In this document: positions 59,464 to 64,000 of the stretch, one piece after another
Numbering within the stretch: the stretch's first letter is position 1
Layout: each line of letters begins with the position of its first letter
Assembly (NCBI GenBank): GCA_902461815.1
Contig: CABPZE010000008.1
Coordinates: 14,969 to 78,968, forward strand
DNA from: CAG-390 sp003523225
GTDB lineage: Bacteria; Bacillota; Clostridia; Oscillospirales; CAG-272
DNA: 64,000 nucleotides
Direction of reading: 5' to 3'
Program-made: the position numbers and the translations under genes
The notes under the pieces: generated by a model
Seen by the model: only the letters and a program-made list of their open reading frames with translations
Database searches by the model: none
Told to the model about the DNA's origin: nothing

Positions 59464-60492
59464 ATGAACATGGAATTCAAACGCAAGCTCCCCGCGCCGC
59501 AGGACGTAATCAATATGTACCCCGTGACCGAGGAAATGAAGCAGAAAAAGGCTGAAAACGACGCCGCAATACGCAGCGTATTCACCGGCGAGAGCGACAA
59601 GTTCATACTTGTCATCGGTCCCTGCTCCGCCGACCGCGAGGACGCGGTGCTTGACTATATCTCACGTCTGCGCACAGTTCAGGACAAGGTAAAGGACAAA
59701 ATAATCATCATCCCCCGCATCTACACCAACAAGCCCCGCACGACCGGCGTGGGTTATAAGGGAATGCTCCATCAGAGCGATCCTAACGCCTCCCCCGATA
59801 TGCTTCGCGGACTTATGGCTATCCGCCGCCTGCACGTCAAATCCCTCGCCGAGACCGGATTTTCAGGAGCTGACGAAATGCTCTACCCCGAAAATCACAG
59901 ATACCTTGCCGACGTACTTTCATACGTCGCCGTGGGCGCGCGTTCGGTGGAAAATCAGCAGCACCGTCTGACTGCCAGCGGACTTGACATGCCTGTGGGT
60001 ATGAAAAACCCGACCAGCGGCGACCTTTCCGTTATGGTCAATGCGATCAAGGCGGCGCAGACCGGTCATGTTTTCAGCTATGGCGGCTGGGAGGTGGAAA
60101 GCAAGGGCAACCCGCTTGCTCACGCCGTACTGCGCGGCTGGGTAAATCAGTACGGACAGTCCTTCCCCAACTACCATTATGAGGACCTGAGCCATCTGTG
60201 CGGTATCTACGCCGAGAGCGGACTGAAGGACCCCGCGGTCATCATCGACACCAACCATTCGAATTCGGGCAAAAAGTGGGCTGAGCAGACCCGTATTGCC
60301 AAAGAGATACTGCACAGCACCCGCCATTCGGCTGACATTGCCAGGCTCGTCAAGGGTCTGATGATCGAATCCTATATTGAGGACGGCTGCCAGAAGGTGG
60401 AGGAGGGCGTTTACGGGAAATCCATCACCGACCCGTGCCTTGGATGGGAAAAGACCGAACGGCTGATCATGGACATCGCCGAGCTGAGATAA
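59464..60492 (+). CDS. aroF: 3-deoxy-7-phosphoheptulonate (DAHP) synthase, class I
   Basis: 342 residues with GGAGG before the ATG. Class I-alpha (AroG/F/H-like) motifs: LVIGPCSADREDAVLDYISR, PRIYTNKPRTTGVGYKGML, GARSVENQQHRLTASGLDMP, GMKNPTSGD and VIIDTNHSNSGK. It condenses PEP with erythrose-4-phosphate, the entry step of the pathway. Unusually for the first enzyme, its gene comes near the end of the operon. Feedback specificity cannot be read. Confidence 0.96.
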   Translation: MNMEFKRKLPAPQDVINMYPVTEEMKQKKAENDAAIRSVFTGESDKFILVIGPCSADREDAVLDYISRLRTVQDKVKDKIIIIPRIYTNKPRTTGVGYKGMLHQSDPNASPDMLRGLMAIRRLHVKSLAETGFSGADEMLYPENHRYLADVLSYVAVGARSVENQQHRLTASGLDMPVGMKNPTSGDLSVMVNAIKAAQTGHVFSYGGWEVESKGNPLAHAVLRGWVNQYGQSFPNYHYEDLSHLCGIYAESGLKDPAVIIDTNHSNSGKKWAEQTRIAKEILHSTRHSADIARLVKGLMIESYIEDGCQKVEEGVYGKSITDPCLGWEKTERLIMDIAELR

Positions 60493-60498
60493 AAAAGA

Positions 60499-61020
60499 AT
60501 GTATGAGTATATCCCGAAGCCTGACCGCCGCCCGGCGTTTTTCCTGACGCTGCTTTTGTCCGTCGCGTCGGTGTGCTGTATGCTGCCGACAAGCCCGGCG
60601 CTTACCGCTCCCCTGCGGGCACTTGGCGTGCTTTGCGCCCTTGCGGCAATAATGCTTGCCGAAAGGTTTCTCCTGCGCGGCTTCTCCTATGCGGTCGGCG
60701 GCGACGGGAGTACTGATCTCACTGTTACCGTGCTGCGCGGTGTCCGCTGTGGGCGCACCGTATGCCGTGTTTCCGCAAGTGGCGGAAAGCTCGAACGTTA
60801 CAGCTCTGCCGCGCGGTCGGAGTGCCGCGCGGAGGGCATCGCGGTGATCAACTACTGCGTCGATATTTTTCCCGAGGCATCGTATATCTTCATACCTGCG
60901 GAGGCGCTGAATGCCGCAAAAGCGCCGGAGCTTGCGCACAAGGACGAGCTTTGCGCGATAAGATTCCAGCCCGATGCAGCTCTTGCGGAGCTGCTTGAGA
61001 ATATGTCAGCCGCGGAATGA
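60499..61020 (+). CDS. Hypothetical membrane protein at the end of the aro operon
   Basis: 173 residues, starting 6 bp after aroF. Two membrane helices lie at the N-terminus (FFLTLLLSVASVCCMLPTSP and LRALGVLCALAAIMLAERFL), followed by a soluble domain of about 110 residues with several Cys and no motif I recognise. It is probably cotranscribed with the aro genes; a link to aromatic metabolism is not shown. Confidence 0.7.
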   Translation: MYEYIPKPDRRPAFFLTLLLSVASVCCMLPTSPALTAPLRALGVLCALAAIMLAERFLLRGFSYAVGGDGSTDLTVTVLRGVRCGRTVCRVSASGGKLERYSSAARSECRAEGIAVINYCVDIFPEASYIFIPAEALNAAKAPELAHKDELCAIRFQPDAALAELLENMSAAE

Positions 61021-61123
61021 TGTTCCGCAAGGCTTGCACGGATATTTATGGCTGTTTGTCCGACCGTGAGCGTAATTAAAATAAACCGTAGGATACGGGA
61101 TATGCTGTATCCCCTTGACCGTA

Positions 61124-61326
61124 GGGGTGTTAAAAAATTGCTTCTGAATTTTTTAACACCCCAAACGACATTGGTCTTGACGGCATAAAGCCGTCATTTT
61201 GCCACAGCATTCACCCGAATTCAGACAAGATCAAGGGCAAAACCGACCAAGATCGCCGTAAAATGCCGGATTCCCGACCGACATTTTACGGGGGCTGTAA
61301 ATTACATCGAGTTTTTTTACAGCCCC
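61124..61326. repeat. Cluster of four strong hairpins (intergenic repeat element)
   Basis: In order: a 16-bp perfect stem (61124-61139 with 61147-61162, GGGGTGTTAAAAAATT), a 7-bp stem (TGACGGC-ATAAA-GCCGTCA, 61178-61196) followed by TTTTG, a 10-bp stem CCGTAAAATG/CATTTTACGG (61256-61291), and a 10-bp stem GGGGCTGTAA/TTACAGCCCC (61291-61326). The last two recur inverted at 63924-64000. Early hairpins could terminate the aro operon. The remaining 61327-61467 shows nothing I recognise. Confidence 0.8.
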
Positions 61327-61467
61327 ACGAAAATTAATATCTTCAAAGCGCTGAAATAGCCGGTGTACGGCAGAGTCAGCGCGACAGGTGTGGGCGGCAG
61401 ACGGTCAGGTGCGTAAAAAAATAAGCGGAAAAGCGCATTTCTGATGCAATATATGCAAAATATCCGC

Positions 61468-61504
61468 CATAGATGTTGACATGTCAACATCTATGTGCTA
61501 TAAT
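61468..61504 (+). promoter_or_regulatory. MarR promoter with 28-bp perfect palindrome
   Basis: 61468-61495 is a perfect inverted repeat (half-site CATAGATGTTGACA). Its right-of-centre TTGACA (61476-61481) is the -35 box; 17 bp further on is TATAAT (61499-61504). A dimer bound to the palindrome would block RNA polymerase. Confidence 0.88.
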
Positions 61505-61597
61505 ATTCCACAAAAAGCCGCAGTCTTTGAACTGTGGAGCAGCATACAGTCTGCCGGAACGACATGGCATATATTCGTGGAAAGGAAGGAAAAATAA

Positions 61598-62077
61598 TTG
61601 CGCGAGGAGAATTTTGAACGGTTTACAATAGATATCGAGCATCTTGGCAAGTGCATAAGGGCGCTTGAGATAGCCGGAACGGCTCAGTTTGGGATCAAGG
61701 CTGTTCACGCTTTCTGGATCTACTCGCTGCTTATCCATCCGGAAGGACTTACCGCGACGGAGATCGCCGCCACGCGGCACATAAACCGCTCGCTGGTGTC
61801 ACGTGAGATCGACCGCCTGCACAAGGAGGACATAATAGAATCGGACGAGCAGCAAAACGGCAGAAAAAGCAAATACAACCGGCGCATAAGGCTTACCGAA
61901 AAGGGAAGGCAGGTCGCGCGCAGGATAGTCAGCATCGCCACGGACATTCAGAAACGGGTGGATGAGGGGATCGATGCGGGAGAGCTTGAGGTATTTTACT
62001 CGGTGCTTGAACGTCTGTGCGACAATTTTACAAAACTAATGGGAGAAAATAATAAAAAAAGGAGTGCGCAAGCATGA
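61598..62077 (+). CDS. MarR-family transcriptional regulator
   Basis: 159 residues with a TTG start behind AAGGAAGGA. The winged helix covers about 45-110: IHPEGLTATEIAATRHINRS, LVSREIDRLHKEDIIES and the wing RRIRLTEKGRQVARRI. Long helices on both sides form the dimer interface. It overlaps the acyl ligase gene by 4 bp and is preceded by a perfect palindrome, so it very likely represses this two-gene operon and responds to a lipid or aromatic ligand. Confidence 0.92.
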   Translation: MREENFERFTIDIEHLGKCIRALEIAGTAQFGIKAVHAFWIYSLLIHPEGLTATEIAATRHINRSLVSREIDRLHKEDIIESDEQQNGRKSKYNRRIRLTEKGRQVARRIVSIATDIQKRVDEGIDAGELEVFYSVLERLCDNFTKLMGENNKKRSAQA

Positions 62078-63765
62078 ATATTCCGTATTATAACGACTAT
62101 CCGGAGGCATCGACCGTCCGCGAATTGGTCTCGATGTCGTCTACCAGATTCAATCAGGGCATTGCCTACTCATACAGACAGCGTCCCTCCGACCCGGAAG
62201 CTGTACACGTTACCTTCAGACGTTTTGCATACGACGTAAAATGTCTTGGCACTGCCGAGCTTGAGTGCGGCATGGCGGGCGTACACTGCGCCCTTATCGG
62301 AAAGCTGTCCTACAACTGGGTGCTGTGTTATATGTCACTGCTTTCAATAGGCGCGGTGCTTGTTCCGCTTGACCGCGACTGGTCAGCCGAGGATCTTGCC
62401 GACACGGTGAAAAAGGCGGATTGCCGCTTCCTTATCTGCGACGGTGACCTCAGCGAAAAAGCAGAAAAGATATGCGAAGCTGCAGGAATAGAGAAAAGGA
62501 TATTCATGAGCGGCGACTGCGAGGAGATATCCTCCATGCTTGCCACGGGAGCGACACTTGTCGCCGAGGGGGATGATTCCTTCTATAAAGCCCCCATCGA
62601 CCCGAATGCCCTTGCACTGTTGGTCTTTACCTCCGGCACAACAGGCAAGGGAAAGGGCGTTATGCTGACGCAGAAAGCGATCCTTTCAAATGTGGCAGAC
62701 GCGCTGAAAGTGAATCGCTGGGGCAAAAAAATGGTGGCGGTGCTGCCGCCTCATCACACCTTCGGCTCGACAGTCGGAATACTGGCTGTACTCTGCTGCG
62801 GTGTTGAAAATTACATTTCAAACGGAGTAAGATATCTGCTTGGCGAGCTTAAAGCGGAACAGCCGGATATGATGGTTCTTGTGCCGCTGTATCTTGAGAC
62901 CTTCAAGCGCAAGATACTATCCACAGTAAAGGAAAAGAAGCTCGAACGTGTGTTCTCCGCAATGCTGAGTCTCAGCCGCGGGGCAAAGCGCGTGGGTGTG
63001 AAAAAAGCCACGGACAAGCTGTTCTCATCCGTGCTTGCGGCGTTTGGCGGCAAGCTGAAGCTGGTGGTCTGCGGCGGCGCGCCGCTGAATGAGGATGTGC
63101 TTTCCTTCTTCAACGCGATGGGAATTACTGTCCTCAACGGCTACGGCATCACCGAATGCTCGCCTCTTATTTCCGTCAACCGTGTCGGAGATGTTATACC
63201 CGGCAGCGTAGGCTCGCTGATACCGAGCGACAGACTGAAAATTGAGGTCATAGGCGACGGCGACGAGGGAGAGATATGCGTTACCGGCCCCAATGTAATG
63301 CTCGGATATTACAAGGATGAAGCGGCAACTGCCGCCTGCATGGACGGCGACGGATATTTCCACACCGGAGATATCGGCAGAGTTGACGACGAGGGACATA
63401 TTTATATCACCGGCAGACTCAAGAATCTCATAATTCTCTCAAACGGCAAAAATGTTTACCCGGAGGAGATAGAAAATGTGCTTTCCACCATTCCCGGTGT
63501 CATGGAGATGGTGGTGTACGAGGGACAGAGCCGCCGCGGCGCTCAGTTCAACTCAATAGTCGCGGAGTTCTATATGGATCCCGACTATGTGAAGGATAAC
63601 GGCATCTCCGACGTCAAGAGGTATCTGCAGACACATACCGAAAACTACAACCGCACGGCTGTACCGTATAAGAAGATAGACCTTATCCGTGTCCGCCAGA
63701 CCGAGTTCCCCAAAAACACCCTGCGCAAGATACTGCGTTTCAAGCTCGACCGCACTATCGACTGA
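62074..63765 (+). CDS. AMP-forming acyl-CoA/acyl-ACP synthetase
   Basis: 563 residues. ANL-superfamily motifs: ALLVFTSGTTGKGKGVMLTQ (P-loop), LPPHHTFGSTVGILAVLCCG, LNGYGITECSPLISVN (A5), YFHTGDIGRVDDEGHIYITG (A7) and the catalytic Lys near the end in PKNTLRKILR (A10). It activates a carboxylic acid, probably a fatty acid, as acyl-AMP and passes it to CoA or a carrier protein. Pairing with a MarR gene suggests control by fatty-acid supply. The substrate cannot be read from the sequence. Confidence 0.92.
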   Translation: MNIPYYNDYPEASTVRELVSMSSTRFNQGIAYSYRQRPSDPEAVHVTFRRFAYDVKCLGTAELECGMAGVHCALIGKLSYNWVLCYMSLLSIGAVLVPLDRDWSAEDLADTVKKADCRFLICDGDLSEKAEKICEAAGIEKRIFMSGDCEEISSMLATGATLVAEGDDSFYKAPIDPNALALLVFTSGTTGKGKGVMLTQKAILSNVADALKVNRWGKKMVAVLPPHHTFGSTVGILAVLCCGVENYISNGVRYLLGELKAEQPDMMVLVPLYLETFKRKILSTVKEKKLERVFSAMLSLSRGAKRVGVKKATDKLFSSVLAAFGGKLKLVVCGGAPLNEDVLSFFNAMGITVLNGYGITECSPLISVNRVGDVIPGSVGSLIPSDRLKIEVIGDGDEGEICVTGPNVMLGYYKDEAATAACMDGDGYFHTGDIGRVDDEGHIYITGRLKNLIILSNGKNVYPEEIENVLSTIPGVMEMVVYEGQSRRGAQFNSIVAEFYMDPDYVKDNGISDVKRYLQTHTENYNRTAVPYKKIDLIRVRQTEFPKNTLRKILRFKLDRTID

Positions 63766-63802
63766 GCCGTAGCTTTCCGGCGGATAACATACAATAACAT
63801 AT

Positions 63803-63850
63803 AACCCCCCGTGCTGTCACGCAATTGCGCGACAGCACGGGGGGTTATTG
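63803..63850 (+). terminator. Terminator of the MarR-acyl ligase operon
   Basis: A 16-bp perfect outer stem (AACCCCCCGTGCTGTC and complement) with an inner CGCA/TGCG stem, followed by ATTGTCGTT. Confidence 0.85.
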
Positions 63851-63923
63851 TCGTTAAAGCCTGCACGGGCGTTAAAGGATGTGAACATCCTCCCGGATCT
63901 TCGGATATTCTCTAAGCTACAAT

Positions 63924-64000
63924 GGGGCTGTAAAAAAACTCGATGTTTTTACAGCCCCCGTAAAATGTCGGTCGGGAATCCGGCATTTTACGGCGATCTT
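63924..64000 (-). repeat. Inverted copy of the two-hairpin repeat (cut by window edge)
   Basis: The complement of 63924-64000 matches 61249-61326 except for a small indel and one change in the loop of the GGGGCTGTAA hairpin. The element probably continues beyond the window. Confidence 0.9.

Overview
The window is a chromosomal segment of a Gram-positive anaerobe, most likely of the class Clostridia (Oscillospiraceae or a relative). The signs are consensus sigma-A promoters, strong AGGAGG-type ribosome sites, a type III glutamine synthetase beside a short type I enzyme, an ANTAR antiterminator next to glnA, LicD and wall-binding-repeat surface proteins, and many zinc-ribbon and BspA-like proteins. 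Most genes are GC-rich; a stretch at about 15.7-18.5 kb is clearly AT-rich.

Region by region. (1) 1-2.2 kb: the end of a surface-glycan locus (partial acyltransferase and a glycosyltransferase, minus strand). (2) 2.6-12.9 kb: a minus-strand ammonium-assimilation operon glnN-amt-gltB-gltD. It reads from one consensus promoter through a leader with two ANTAR-type hexaloop hairpins and two competing terminators. Amt carries a fused P-II domain. (3) 13.4-15.4 kb: type I glnA and an ANTAR-domain regulator, diverging from the operon. (4) 15.6-18.7 kb: tRNA-Gln followed by an AT-rich accessory island. It holds a hairpin array, an S23-like four-helix-bundle protein, a stop-broken small gene, a duplicated tRNA 3' end, an 89-bp structured repeat in two copies, and a DUF559 nuclease whose tail is supplied by a small inverted-repeat element. 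(5) 19-22.3 kb: ilvE, then a GntR regulator, a truncated ABC ATPase and a flavin reductase. (6) 22.8-43.9 kb: a long surface-polysaccharide locus with a CpsC/CpsD-type pair, LicD, glycosyltransferases, acetyltransferase, Lgt-like protein, flippase and polymerase. It also contains two very large secreted proteins with the same ~145-residue wall-binding module, one bearing a phosphodiester glycosidase domain. (7) 44-46 kb: three small zinc-ribbon membrane proteins and an XRE regulator with three matching operators. (8) 46-51.2 kb: phosphoribosyltransferase, peptidase T, leucine-rich-repeat membrane protein, EEP hydrolase and a secreted Thr/Pro-repeat protein. (9) 51.3-61 kb: a complete shikimate plus Phe/Tyr operon (DUF554-pheA-aroB-aroC-aroE/K fusion-aroQ-aroA-tyrA-aroF-membrane protein). 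It is preceded by a Phe/Tyr-rich leader peptide and an attenuator. (10) 61-64 kb: a hairpin-rich repeat, a MarR gene under a 28-bp perfect palindrome that contains its -35 box, an AMP-forming acyl ligase, and an inverted copy of the hairpin repeat at the window edge.

The main regulatory stories are RNA-based. Nitrogen assimilation appears to be controlled by antitermination through ANTAR hairpins, with the probable cognate regulator encoded beside glnA. Aromatic amino-acid synthesis appears to be controlled by ribosome-stalling attenuation. The surface locus couples a probable phospho-ligand transferase (LicD) with proteins that carry wall-binding repeats. All functional calls come from reading the translated sequence; no database search was run.
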